In this document: positions 17,941 through 26,746 of the stretch, piece by piece | How positions within the stretch are numbered: position 1 is the first letter of the stretch | Layout of the letters: each line of letters begins with the position of its first letter | From: Phycisphaerae bacterium | Lineage (GTDB): Bacteria > Planctomycetota > Phycisphaerae > UBA1845 | NCBI GenBank assembly: GCA_029260015.1 | Contig: JAJDEB010000014.1 | Span: 45,876 to 109,875 of the forward strand | DNA: 64,000 nt | Direction of reading: 5' to 3' | The notes under the pieces: model-generated | Told to the model about the DNA's origin: nothing | The model's input: only the letters and a program-made list of their open reading frames with translations | The model's database searches: none | Program-made: the position numbers and the translations under genes

Positions 17941-19557
17941 ATGCTTAAACGAGTCCGGGAAAATAGCGTCATGGTGCTCGTAGCGTTTGCGCTGAGTATC
18001 ACCGTTACCAGCCCAAGTGCGTTCGCCCAATTCGGAACCGACGCCTCGCGCGGATCGCTTGAATTTCTGAACATCGACGCCACCAGCGACGACGGAAACG
18101 ATCAACAACCCTGCATCGCCACCGACCGCAATGGCCACTGGGTGGCTGTCTGGCAGACCGACGGCGCCAGCAGCACCGAAGGCGACCCACGCGTCGAAAT
18201 TCGATGGGCGATCAGTTCAAACGGAGGTCGCACCTGGAGTACGCCCGCCACCCTGCTGACCGCAGGACGCAATTCGGGTGACGACGATGTGTCGCCCGTT
18301 CTTGCCACGGACGGTAAGGGGAACTGGGTCGTTGCATGGGTTTCACCACTCAGCGGTTCGTTGGTTCATGGCGGTGTCGAAAGCGACGTCCTCGCAGTGC
18401 GAAGTAGAAACAACGGTCAAACGTGGAGCGAACCGGTTCGCATCGCCACGCCGCCGCAAGACATCGCCGAAGGTGCAGTCCCGCCAACGGATCAGGACAT
18501 CGCCCTTGCGACTGATGGCGACGTTTGGATGCTCGTCTGGACCTCGACGCGCGACATCGGTGGTGGTGGCGGATCGCATGCGGTCAATGACTCGGTTATC
18601 TTGACGTCGCAAAGTCTGGATGGTGGTGCCACTTGGACGGCGGCAGGTTCGTTCACGCGCTATGATGGCACGGGCGACATCACGCCCGCGCTTGCCGCCA
18701 ATCGCGACGGTCAGTGGATTGTCAGTTGGTCGGCGGCTGGCAAAATCGTTTTCGCAGAAAGCATTGACGGCGGATTGACGTTTTCAGAATCTGCCGAAAT
18801 CTCCGATGGCTCCGGAGCATCCAACCCCATGATCGCATTCGGTTCGCCGCTCGGTTCATCGACGGCAAAAACGCACGGCGATGCGACGCTCGATGGCCTG
18901 TGGATGGTCACCTATGCCGACGCGGGCGAAGTTTACGTCGCTCACTCGGGAAACGCTTCATTAGATGAAGAATCCTTGCGCAGTTGGTCAACGCCAACCC
19001 GCATCGACGTCGGCGTTAATCCGTACATCGCTGCCGGCATGAACAACTCGTGGATCGTGGGATTTGAACAGACGGGAATCCTCGGTGACGACATCGACAT
19101 TCTAGCTGCCCAGAGTCGCAACGGCGGAGTTTCATGGGACGAACCCGAACCGCTCAACGATGATGCCAACGAAGACACCGCAGAAGATCTGGGCGTTCAA
19201 TTAGCCACCGACGGAGAAGGAAGCTGGTTGGCAGTGTGGTACTCAGGCAATCAAGCCAAGAGTGCGGGTGACGACGAGGACGTATACGTCCTGCCGTTTG
19301 CACTATCACCCGATTGCGACGGCGATGGCATCGGCGATGCCGAGCAATCGCGCTTTGGCGATTGTGACGGTGACGGCATCCCGGACGATTGCGACGATGA
19401 TGCATGCCCAGCCGGCAGCAATGGCAACGGAAGCAGCAACGGCGGATCAGCTGGTGGTGTTGGCTGCGGGGCAGGTGCCGTCGGGATGATTCCGCTGATG
19501 ATGCTGGGCCTCGGATCACTTGGAGCAGCGTCGCGTCGCCGATTGCGACTGAAATAA
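17941..19557 (+). CDS. secreted Asp-box (BNR/sialidase-like) propeller protein with Ca-binding repeats and C-terminal sorting tail
   Basis: 538 residues from the ATG at 17941, chosen because it gives a clean signal peptide ending SPSAFAQ and has GAAGGG upstream. At least five Asp-box motifs (SSNGGRTWS, SRNNGQTWS, SLDGGATWT, SIDGGLTFS, SRNGGVSWD) mark a sialidase-type beta-propeller. Near residue 465 comes an Asp-rich region (DCDGDGIGDAEQS, DCDGDGIPDDCDDD) like thrombospondin type 3 calcium repeats. The end is a Gly/Ser linker, a CGAG cysteine motif, a hydrophobic helix and an Arg cluster (SRRRLRLK), the layout of MYXO/GlyGly-CTERM sorting tails. The sialidase catalytic residues cannot be confirmed, so activity is not claimed. 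It is likely surface-attached. Confidence 0.8.
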   Translation: MLKRVRENSVMVLVAFALSITVTSPSAFAQFGTDASRGSLEFLNIDATSDDGNDQQPCIATDRNGHWVAVWQTDGASSTEGDPRVEIRWAISSNGGRTWSTPATLLTAGRNSGDDDVSPVLATDGKGNWVVAWVSPLSGSLVHGGVESDVLAVRSRNNGQTWSEPVRIATPPQDIAEGAVPPTDQDIALATDGDVWMLVWTSTRDIGGGGGSHAVNDSVILTSQSLDGGATWTAAGSFTRYDGTGDITPALAANRDGQWIVSWSAAGKIVFAESIDGGLTFSESAEISDGSGASNPMIAFGSPLGSSTAKTHGDATLDGLWMVTYADAGEVYVAHSGNASLDEESLRSWSTPTRIDVGVNPYIAAGMNNSWIVGFEQTGILGDDIDILAAQSRNGGVSWDEPEPLNDDANEDTAEDLGVQLATDGEGSWLAVWYSGNQAKSAGDDEDVYVLPFALSPDCDGDGIGDAEQSRFGDCDGDGIPDDCDDDACPAGSNGNGSSNGGSAGGVGCGAGAVGMIPLMMLGLGSLGAASRRRLRLK

Positions 19558-19645
19558 CAGTCACGATGCCAATCGAACGCGTGCCCGATTCCCCAACGAT
19601 CGAAATGGACTGGACGCCGCGCCGATTTGCGGGCATTATTCCGGC

Positions 19646-20101
19646 ATGATGCAAACGAAAAATCCGAGCCGGAACAGAACTCCGCTATCGTCCTTCGCCA
19701 TTCGCGCCGCGATCCTCGGCTGCGGTTTTGCTGCGATGTTGAATTCGGGCTGCGTACGAAGGACCCTGACCATCAACACCGAGCCGCAAGGTGCGTTGGT
19801 CTGGCTAAACGATGAAGAGGTTGGCCGCTCGCCAGTATCGACAGATTTTGTCTGGTACGGCGATTACGACGTGGTCGCCCGCCTCGACGGATACGAAACC
19901 CTAAAGACCCACCATTTCATCAAATCCCCCTGGTATCAAAAACCAGGCATCGACTTCTTCTCAGAGATTCTGTACCCAGGAAAGATTCACGACCAGCGGT
20001 CGGTCGATTTTGCATTAGAGCCGGCAGTGACACCCGATCGAAGTGAGCTGCTCGAACGAGCATCAGAGTTTCGAGAGCGATCGCTATTCGACGAACAGTA
20101 G
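19646..20101 (+). CDS. PEGA-domain lipoprotein
   Basis: 151 residues. The N-terminus has a basic and hydrophobic signal followed by the lipobox LNSGC (Cys36), so it is probably lipid-anchored. Then TLTINTEPQGALVWLNDEEV and GRSPVSTDFVWYGDYDVVAR form a PEGA domain, an extracytoplasmic beta-sandwich often linked to surface layers. The C-terminal 50 residues are charged. No ribosome site is obvious before the ATG pair at 19646, so the start may be either Met. It follows the Asp-box protein by 88 bases on the same strand and converges with the glucokinase gene. Confidence 0.85.
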   Translation: MMQTKNPSRNRTPLSSFAIRAAILGCGFAAMLNSGCVRRTLTINTEPQGALVWLNDEEVGRSPVSTDFVWYGDYDVVARLDGYETLKTHHFIKSPWYQKPGIDFFSEILYPGKIHDQRSVDFALEPAVTPDRSELLERASEFRERSLFDEQ

Positions 20102-20127
20102 GCGCTTAAGTCCTCGGGTTGGCCGCG

Positions 20128-21141
20128 CTATTCAGCAGATCGTACGCCGCTGGCGAAGTTTATGGATGCTGTTCCGTTGTGGTGGGCTTTCCATGCAAGT
20201 CCCGCCGCCCCAATCACACCGGCATTTCCGCCCAGTTCTGATAGAACGATGCGGGGTGCGTCGTCGAAAATCTTCCACGATTGCGCCGCGAAGTGCTGCC
20301 GAACCCGTCCCAACAAGAAATCGCCCGACTTGCTCATGCCACCTGCGAGCACCAGGATTTCGGGGTTGACGGTGTGTTGAATGTTGACGCACGCGAGGGC
20401 GATGTAGCGGCAGGCTTCGTCCCAGATGGTGTCGGCTAACGAGTCACCCGCGAGTGCCGCTTCCGCTATGGCCTGCGAATCGAACGCACCATTGGCTTTG
20501 AGCACGGGTCCGAGCGAACTTTTGGAACCTTTGCGAATCTGCTCGATCGCGTACTTGGCAATGTTGCCGGGCGATGCGTATTGCTCAAGGCAGCCGCGTT
20601 GGCCACAAGTGCACGGGCGTCCGTCGAGTTCGACAATGGTGTGTCCAAACTCGGCGGCATTTTGAAAATGCCCTCGCAGAATTTCGCCATCGATTATCGA
20701 ACCCGCGCCAATGCCCGTGCCCAACGTCAAGGTCACCAGGTCGCCTGCCCCCTTGCCCGCCCCAACCCAATGCTCCGCGTAGGCAGCAGCGTTGGCATCG
20801 TTTTCAAGCTGGACGGGAAGTTCGGATTTCTCTTGAAGCCACTGACGGATCGGGACATCCTGCCAGCCCGGCAGGTTGGCTGACCGATGGATCATGCCTT
20901 CACGAAGTCGGAGCGGGCCGGGTGCACCAATGCCCAGACCGACAACATCATTGATAGGCACCGAATGCTTCTCGATGAGTTGCCTGACTGATTCGGCCAT
21001 TTCACTGACGACATTTTCAGCGCCACGCTGGGCGTCTGTTCGCCGACTGGCCATGCCGACAACGGCACCGTCATCGGTAATCAGTGCCGTCACAATATTG
21101 GTGCCACCGAGGTCAATTCCGACGGCGATCTGATTCGACAT
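20128..21141 (-). CDS. ROK family sugar kinase, probable glucokinase
   Basis: 337 residues. It phosphorylates a hexose, most likely glucose, with ATP. Visible motifs are the phosphate loop GIDLGGTNIVTALI, GIGAPGPL, the catalytic Asp in ENDANAAAYAEHW, LGTGIGAGSI, and the ROK zinc site GHTIVELDGRPCTCGQRGC with the His and three Cys. No N-terminal helix-turn-helix is present, so it is an enzyme rather than a NagC-type repressor. The ATG at 21141 is divergent from uvrC across a 309-base gap. NagK or another hexokinase specificity cannot be excluded. Confidence 0.88.
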   Translation of the reverse strand: MSNQIAVGIDLGGTNIVTALITDDGAVVGMASRRTDAQRGAENVVSEMAESVRQLIEKHSVPINDVVGLGIGAPGPLRLREGMIHRSANLPGWQDVPIRQWLQEKSELPVQLENDANAAAYAEHWVGAGKGAGDLVTLTLGTGIGAGSIIDGEILRGHFQNAAEFGHTIVELDGRPCTCGQRGCLEQYASPGNIAKYAIEQIRKGSKSSLGPVLKANGAFDSQAIAEAALAGDSLADTIWDEACRYIALACVNIQHTVNPEILVLAGGMSKSGDFLLGRVRQHFAAQSWKIFDDAPRIVLSELGGNAGVIGAAGLAWKAHHNGTASINFASGVRSAE

Positions 21142-21450
21142 AATAGACTCTGATTACAACGGGTCGCCACGAAGGCGCTGTGAATACTCGCAATATGGCG
21201 ATGCCAAAAAGGGACAAGCACGCAACTGTAAATTGTACAGACAATTCCGCCCATTCTACAAATGTTTAGTGGACCCGTCTAATGACCAATTCGATGAGTC
21301 GGAGTCAAAGTAGAAACGAAATGAATCTGTTTCATTCGATATGGATCGTCAAATTCGCTGACGCTGCAAATGCTGGACATGAACGATCAAATGGGCGTCA
21401 ATACCGCTTGATCATCGCCTAAGAATCCCCTAATTGCTACAATCCCGACG
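21142..21450. other. divergent promoter region between the ROK kinase and uvrC
   Basis: 309 bases, A/T-richer than the flanks, without a supported gene. Promoters for both divergent genes are expected here; I see no operator-like palindrome that I would name. Confidence 0.4.
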
Positions 21451-22833
21451 ATGAACGATCAGGATCGCGTGACAGCCCTTAGAGAACTGATCGGAAGGTT
21501 TCCGACGACGCCCGGCGTGTACCTGATGAAGGACACCGAAGGCAAGGTCCTATATATCGGAAAAGCCAAGGATCTGCGGTCCCGGGTCATGAGCTATTTT
21601 CAGCCGTCGGCTGACCTGCTTTCAACCCGTGGCCCGGATATTGCCAACATGGCCACCCGCGTCGCCGACATCGACTTTCTCGACTGCGAGACGGAAGTGG
21701 ATGCCATCCTGAAGGAAGCGCGGCTCATCAAGGACATTCAGCCGCCCCACAATGCACAACTCAAAGATGACAAAACGTTCCCTTATTTGGAGATTACCAC
21801 GGGCGATGATTTTCCTGGCGTGTTTGTGACGAGAACCCCGCGGGCCAAGGGCAGCAAACTATACGGTCCGTTTACCAGTTCGAGCGCGATTCGCGATGCG
21901 GTCAACACGCTTCAAAAAGTTTTCAAATTCCGAACCTGCGAACTCGACATTCGCGCCGATGACGAATCGCGCCGATTCTTTCGGCCATGCTTGCTGCACG
22001 CGATCAATCAATGCACCGCACCCTGCGCCGATTTGATAAGTCGCGATGCCTACCGCAAAGACATCGATCGGTTAAAGAATTTATTGAAATCGAAACGCTC
22101 GGTGCTGATTCGCCAGATGACCAAGGAGATGGAAACGGCGTCTTCTGAAACGCGCTACGAAGAAGCGGCCGTCATTCGCGATCGCATCAAATCCATCCAG
22201 GCGCTTTCCGACTCGGGCGATACCGATCGCGACCGGCAGATCGAAGCTTTTTATGTCGATCCGGCGAAGGGTCTCGACAAGCTTGCGGACCTGCTTAATC
22301 TCGAACAACGGCCGCGAAGTATCGAAGGCATCGACATCGCCAATCTTCAAGGCGAGCAATCTGTAGGGTCGCTGGTGTGTTTTATCGATGGCAAGCCATT
22401 CAAAGCTGGATACAAGCGGTTTCAGATCAAGACCGTGCAGGGCCAAGATGACTATGCGATGATCCGCGAAGTCATTTTAAGGCGTTATCGATACGCGTCG
22501 GCGGGCGAGGAATTGTATCCCGATATCATTTTGATCGACGGCGGACTTGGCCAACTTCATTCGGCGCAGGAAGCGTTCGGCGAGTTGGACCTCAAACCGG
22601 CGATGGTGCTGTCGCTTGCGAAGAAGGAAGAACTCGTTTATGTGCAGGCGCAGAGCGCTCCGATACGGATGGCCCGAAACAATGATGCGCTCCGGTTGTT
22701 GCAAAGCGTTCGCGATGAAGCGCATCGGTTTGCCCAGCATTATCATCATATTCTGCGGCGCAAGAAGACGTTTGATGAAGACATCAAGAGCGGAAAGCGG
22801 CCACCGCCAAGGTCGCGAAAGTCGTCCGGCTAG
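21451..22833 (+). CDS. uvrC: UvrC-type excinuclease lacking the C-terminal HhH domain
   Basis: 460 residues against roughly 600 for UvrC. UvrC makes the dual incisions in nucleotide excision repair. Present in order: GIY-YIG nuclease at about 16-95 (GVYLMKDTEGKVLYIGKAKD), the Cys-rich middle, the UvrB-binding UVR motif (EEAAVIRDRIKSIQ near 240), and the RNase H-like 5' nuclease with the acidic residues in EGIDIANLQG and ILIDGG and the His in DEAHRFAQHYHH. The protein then ends with a short basic tail instead of the helix-hairpin-helix pair. The stop is clean and no frameshifted remainder is seen in the next 60 bases. Compare the truncated Cho protein, which keeps only the N-terminal half. Confidence 0.9.
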   Translation: MNDQDRVTALRELIGRFPTTPGVYLMKDTEGKVLYIGKAKDLRSRVMSYFQPSADLLSTRGPDIANMATRVADIDFLDCETEVDAILKEARLIKDIQPPHNAQLKDDKTFPYLEITTGDDFPGVFVTRTPRAKGSKLYGPFTSSSAIRDAVNTLQKVFKFRTCELDIRADDESRRFFRPCLLHAINQCTAPCADLISRDAYRKDIDRLKNLLKSKRSVLIRQMTKEMETASSETRYEEAAVIRDRIKSIQALSDSGDTDRDRQIEAFYVDPAKGLDKLADLLNLEQRPRSIEGIDIANLQGEQSVGSLVCFIDGKPFKAGYKRFQIKTVQGQDDYAMIREVILRRYRYASAGEELYPDIILIDGGLGQLHSAQEAFGELDLKPAMVLSLAKKEELVYVQAQSAPIRMARNNDALRLLQSVRDEAHRFAQHYHHILRRKKTFDEDIKSGKRPPPRSRKSSG

Positions 22834-22894
22834 TCTGTATAGATGTTCAAATATCGACATCATTTGAAGACCATTGGTCGATTGGAAACGGACC

Positions 22895-23161
22895 ATGAGT
22901 GATAAAGAGCAAGCGAAGATCGAAAAGAAGTTGGCCAAGGCGGTAGTCAAAGAAGAAAAAGCGCGCGCCAAGGCAAGCCAGCCACACACTGCGAAACCCG
23001 TCAACGTGGCACCGTCATCAACCTCACCCACCCCGGCAGAACGTTCAGCCGCCGCAGCAGAGCGTCAGGTTCGACTCCAATCCTATCGTGTGTGGTTTGC
23101 GGCGTTGGGGGTCATCATCGCGATTGCGACGCTGCTTATCACGCTGAAGCCTTGGAGATAA
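22895..23161 (+). CDS. small membrane-anchored protein, unknown
   Basis: 88 residues from the ATG at 22895, which has a GGA-rich site upstream; a TTG seven codons earlier is the alternative. The N-terminal half is very charged with Lys/Glu/Ala helices (KEQAKIEKKLAKAVVKEEKA), followed by a Pro/Ser/Thr linker and, at the end, one membrane helix (WFAALGVIIAIATLLITL) with a short basic tail. This is a C-terminal tail-anchor layout with the charged part in the cytoplasm. It lies 61 bases after uvrC on the same strand. No family is recognised. Confidence 0.6.
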   Translation: MSDKEQAKIEKKLAKAVVKEEKARAKASQPHTAKPVNVAPSSTSPTPAERSAAAAERQVRLQSYRVWFAALGVIIAIATLLITLKPWR

Positions 23162-23180
23162 GTTAGTTCGCCGTCGATCG

Positions 23181-24101
23181 TTACGGTTCTGAAAATTGAA
23201 CCTGCTCGCTAAAATCCTCCGGTGTCAGCCGATACAAATCGCCCTTCTCTGACATGGCGATCACATCGTTACCGAAGAAACAAACGGACTCTATCGCACC
23301 CTTCTTCAGCGGATAGCGCACTGTTCGTTTGTTTGAAAGCGTGATCAAGCTATCGTCGCCCCGCTCAAACTCCAAGACGTTTATCGCAGAATAACTACTC
23401 ACCACCAGATGCTTCCCGTCACTTGAAACATCCGCACCCGTCGGAAACGCCAATCGCGGGTCCGCCACTTGATCAAGCCGCATCTGCCCATCACGAAATT
23501 CGGTCAATCGATAGACCACCGCTTTAGTTGGAATAAGGTTGGCCATCACATAAAGGGATTGCCCGTCCCAGAACAACGCCTCGCAGTCGAATCGCTCTTT
23601 GTCGAGGTACTTGAAACGCCAGCGTTTGGACGCGGTGATTGCTTCAGTCGGAGGGTTGTGCGGGTCGGGTTCGGGAATCTTATAGACGTATCTCGCGGGA
23701 AACATGGCGTGGTTGTTGCCAATGTCACCGACGTAGAGGTTTCCCTGGTCGTCGATGCAGATGTCTTCCCAATCTGTGTTGGGCGCTTTGCTCACCATGA
23801 CCTCGGCGAGCACGCGACCCTCGACATCGATCGCGATGAGTTTGGGATCGTTGCCAGAATCACCGTGCGTCCAGAATACGCCGGGATATTGGCGACTCGC
23901 GACAATGCCCGATGTTTCGTGAAGACGCGTGGCATCGGCAGTGGCATTGGGAATCCACTTGCGCGGCGCGTTGGGTTCGCTTCTGGTGACGTCAGAATCC
24001 GCCGGCGTCGATCCGTTTTCGGATTGACCCCATGTCGGTGAAGCCCCAAACACGCAAAATGCCACAACACAAAGAATATGTTCGAATCGAGTGCGCTTCA
24101 T
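23181..24101 (-). CDS. secreted propeller-like protein, unknown function
   Basis: 306 residues from the ATG at 24101, which gives a signal peptide (MKRTRFEHILCVVAFCVFGA, ending PTWGQ). The frame opens 16 codons earlier without gain. Repeated motifs such as WTHGDSGNDPKLIAIDVEG, DWEDICIDDQGNLYVGDIGNN, FDCEALFWDGQSLYVMAN and LVVSSY suggest a beta-propeller of the six-bladed kind. Similar planctomycete proteins have no assigned function. It ends just before the AAA+ gene stop region on the same strand, about 57 bases downstream of it, so co-transcription with that gene is possible. Confidence 0.65.
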   Translation of the reverse strand: MKRTRFEHILCVVAFCVFGASPTWGQSENGSTPADSDVTRSEPNAPRKWIPNATADATRLHETSGIVASRQYPGVFWTHGDSGNDPKLIAIDVEGRVLAEVMVSKAPNTDWEDICIDDQGNLYVGDIGNNHAMFPARYVYKIPEPDPHNPPTEAITASKRWRFKYLDKERFDCEALFWDGQSLYVMANLIPTKAVVYRLTEFRDGQMRLDQVADPRLAFPTGADVSSDGKHLVVSSYSAINVLEFERGDDSLITLSNKRTVRYPLKKGAIESVCFFGNDVIAMSEKGDLYRLTPEDFSEQVQFSEP

Positions 24102-24158
24102 GATCCTAACTACGCACAAGATCGGACTTCGGTTCACTTCTGGTTTCATCCCCCGACG

Positions 24159-25487
24159 TTACATGACGGCGAAGTAGTTGTCGACCGCCGCTTCAAAGGC
24201 CTCCTTGGTCATCTTCACTTCGCACTCGTTGTACGCCGCGATGTTGATGATCTGCAACAGCAGGTCACGCGGATGGCAGCAGCGTAGTGGCCGATTGCAC
24301 TGGACGTAGTGCCGCTCGATCAAGTCATCGATGACCTCCTGTACATATTCGATGTTGAACAGGTCAGCCGTATACTTCATGAGTTCGACATATTGCTCGA
24401 CGGGCGGGTCCATGACATTGACTTTGTACGGAATTCGCCGCAAGAACGCATCGTCAACGAGTTCGCGTGGTTCGAGGTTCGTCGAGAAAATAATGAGCTG
24501 ATCGAACGGCACCTGAATCTTCGTACCCGTCGAAAGCGACAGGTAATCGAATCGTTTTTCGAGCGGAACGATCCAGCGGTTGAGCAGGTCCACCGGAGGC
24601 ATGCGCTGGCGGCCAAAGTCGTCGATCACCAACGTTCCACAGTTGCTCTTGAGTTGCACCGACGGTTCGGTGATTTTTGTAAACGGGTTGAATTGCAGTT
24701 CGAGCGATTCCATCGTCAATTCACCACCGACGATAATGGTTGGCCGTTCGATCTTGATCCAGCGCGGATCGTAGACCTCACCCTTTAGAACCGACGGGCC
24801 ATTCGAGTTGACGGCAATGTGACTTTGCGGGTCGTAGAATTTGATGATTTCGCCATCGATGTAGATCGCGTGCGGAATCCAGATATGCGTTCCGAAGCAA
24901 CGGGTGATGCGTTCCGCCATCGTGGTCTTGCCGTTACCGGGCGCACCATACAAGAACAAACCGCGACCCGAGTTGATCGCCGGCCCCAATCGCCGCTGCA
25001 TTGATTCTGGAACCACCACGTCGGAGAACGCGGTTCTTACTTCTTTGATACCGGGCTTTTCCGAATTGATGGATTGAGCCGAAACGGATTCGACGTAGTA
25101 CTCGAAGGGCACCGGAGCGGCACCGACGTACATGCTTTCATCGAGCAGTTTGCGCGCCCGGTCGCGACCGCCTTCTGACAGGGCGTATTGAAAGTCGCCC
25201 ATCGTCGCGCTGTCTTTGTAGTACGCCTGTTGCCCGTTCTTAAGCGACTGGAGCACATCGAGCACCGGCTTGGGAGGAAGCGCGAGCGCTTTGGCAACGT
25301 TGCGACCTGTTTGTTCACCTGCCGTAAACAGGTATTTAACGATCAACGCTTCGAGCAGCGTTTGAGGCAGACCAGTCTCGCGCCATTCTTCAATCGCCGG
25401 TGGGTAAAAGCGCTGAACGCTTGATGGTTCCCGTGTGGATTCAACCGTCGGCTGCGAAGGTCTTACCGGTGGACTTGCCACTTGCAT
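24159..25487 (-). CDS. AAA+ ATPase with N-terminal winged-helix-like region
   Basis: 442 residues. The P-loop GAPGNGKTT is at 181-189, Walker B is LVIDDFGRQR near 295, and sensor 1 is IFSTNLEP near 340; arginine residues in DDAFLRRIPYK fit an arginine finger. Residues about 40-120 (LIVKYLFTAGEQTGRNVAKALALP) look like a winged helix, and RPLRCCHPRDLLLQI resembles sensor 2. It is not MoxR or a sigma-54 activator, since neither family's loop is visible. The substrate is unknown. The ATG at 25487 has GGAG seven bases upstream. The gene for a secreted propeller protein follows. Confidence 0.8.
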   Translation of the reverse strand: MQVASPPVRPSQPTVESTREPSSVQRFYPPAIEEWRETGLPQTLLEALIVKYLFTAGEQTGRNVAKALALPPKPVLDVLQSLKNGQQAYYKDSATMGDFQYALSEGGRDRARKLLDESMYVGAAPVPFEYYVESVSAQSINSEKPGIKEVRTAFSDVVVPESMQRRLGPAINSGRGLFLYGAPGNGKTTMAERITRCFGTHIWIPHAIYIDGEIIKFYDPQSHIAVNSNGPSVLKGEVYDPRWIKIERPTIIVGGELTMESLELQFNPFTKITEPSVQLKSNCGTLVIDDFGRQRMPPVDLLNRWIVPLEKRFDYLSLSTGTKIQVPFDQLIIFSTNLEPRELVDDAFLRRIPYKVNVMDPPVEQYVELMKYTADLFNIEYVQEVIDDLIERHYVQCNRPLRCCHPRDLLLQIINIAAYNECEVKMTKEAFEAAVDNYFAVM

Positions 25488-25846
25488 ATGTCGTCTCCCA
25501 ATTCAGATCGTTGTCGATCGAGTGGCGCTGTTTTCCGTGGACTAATATGGCCCGATCGACACAGTGTCCGGACAAAAAGTGCCCCGACAAACAGCTTCTG
25601 CTAATTCGGATATCGTCGCCTGATCGCGATCTCTTTTGGCGATAAACGACGCGAACGAAGTGTGCAATATGAATGACACGAATGCCAAGTTTTGCGGGGT
25701 GTCATAACCGTTTCTGAGTCGGCGATTTTTCGGACGTGGTAAAACCTTCGGCGCGTAGGGTGGGCCGTGCCCACCATGTCTTTGCCATTCAATCGGCGGT
25801 GGGCACGGCCCACCCTACGAATCGATCAACCCATTGGGTCGTTTCG
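25488..25846. other. intergenic region with REPIN-like element
   Basis: 359 bases between two minus-strand genes. It holds the inverted repeat at 25754-25819 and the promoter region of the AAA+ gene; no coding frame is supported. Confidence 0.5.
25754..25819. repeat. REPIN-like perfect inverted repeat (family 3)
   Basis: Perfect 22-base inverted arms at 25754-25775 and 25798-25819, starting CGTAGGGTGGGC and ending GCCCACCCTACG, with a 22-base spacer. Each arm is also a hairpin (GGTGGGC-CGT-GCCCACC type). The TAGGGTGGGC...GCCCACCCTA type is found in many unrelated genomes as a dispersed palindrome. The perfect match between arms suggests recent mobility or strong maintenance. Confidence 0.8.
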
Positions 25847-26650
25847 TCAGAATTGCATTGCGTCCAATAACGTTTGTTTGTCGGCTGCGATGGCGTTCGT
25901 CGCGTTGGCGGAATCATTTCTGCGCAGAATCGGCGCGGCCAACTCGCCATATAGCGATAGGTGGGCCAGATAAGCGTGAACATCCAGTGCGCCCTGTCCG
26001 AGCGGTACTTCCATACCTGCGTGCTCAGGCGTACCGACTTGTGAGTCGCGAACATATGCCAATGCCAACCGGTCTCCGGTCGCGCTCATCGCGGCCACAG
26101 GATCGATGCCAGCTGATATCAACTCGCCCGGGTCGATGGCGATTTGCAATCCGGGATTTGCGATTTCCCCGACCAGTGTAGGTAATGCATCCGCACCGCC
26201 GAATCGTGAATGGATGGCCAGCGTTGTACCGAAGCGCTCGGCGAATTGCGATACTTCTTTAAGCGCTGCCAGCACGGACGCTCGGTCGCCTTCATTGATC
26301 GACCCCAATGGACCGAGTCCCTTCGAAAGCATCGGCACGCGCATGTCTGCCGCCAGTCGGATGGCATCTTTGGTGGATTCAATCGCGCGTTCCAACGTGG
26401 ACACGTTGGTCAAGTCGGCGAATTTGGAATTGTGCGACAGTGCAGAAAAAGCCATGTTCCCGCTGCGCACGAGTCGCGCAAGATGACGCCGCCCGGTTTC
26501 GCCCAATTCGCTCGGATTTACCTCCTGCGAGTCTGCGGCGATTTCGGCGGCTGCGAAGCCCATCTTGGCGGCGCGTTGTATTCCAGACTTAACGCCCGCT
26601 TTCAAATCATCGACACGTACACCGATTGCTTGACGCGATGGTTCAGACAC
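25847..26650 (-). CDS. sugar phosphate isomerase/epimerase-like TIM barrel with degenerate metal site
   Basis: 267 residues from the GTG at 26650, which has AAAGGG six bases upstream; an ATG 13 codons earlier exists but lacks a site. The fold is that of the xylose isomerase-like TIM barrel (AP endonuclease 2 family), with GVRVDDLKAGVKSGIQRAAKMG at the start and EVPLGQGALDVHAYLAHL near the end. In active members, Glu, Asp, His and Glu bind the metal. Here only the Asp in IAIDPGE is at its place; the first Glu is replaced in LAIHSR, the His in LAYVRD, and no Glu is found at the last site. It may be a non-catalytic binding protein. Confidence 0.75.
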   Translation of the reverse strand: MSEPSRQAIGVRVDDLKAGVKSGIQRAAKMGFAAAEIAADSQEVNPSELGETGRRHLARLVRSGNMAFSALSHNSKFADLTNVSTLERAIESTKDAIRLAADMRVPMLSKGLGPLGSINEGDRASVLAALKEVSQFAERFGTTLAIHSRFGGADALPTLVGEIANPGLQIAIDPGELISAGIDPVAAMSATGDRLALAYVRDSQVGTPEHAGMEVPLGQGALDVHAYLAHLSLYGELAAPILRRNDSANATNAIAADKQTLLDAMQF

Positions 26651-26746
26651 GTTCGACCCTTTGCCAAAAGAAAAACCGGCTGCCCACATGGACGAACCGG
26701 TTGGTCATCGTACTGAATCATTTGCGGATGTAAAAACTGCTCTGTG

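Noticed and set aside
17689..18138. Minus-strand frame of 149 residues
   Set aside because: It overlaps the start of the Asp-box protein gene, whose signal peptide and repeats are clear; the frame looks like its shadow.
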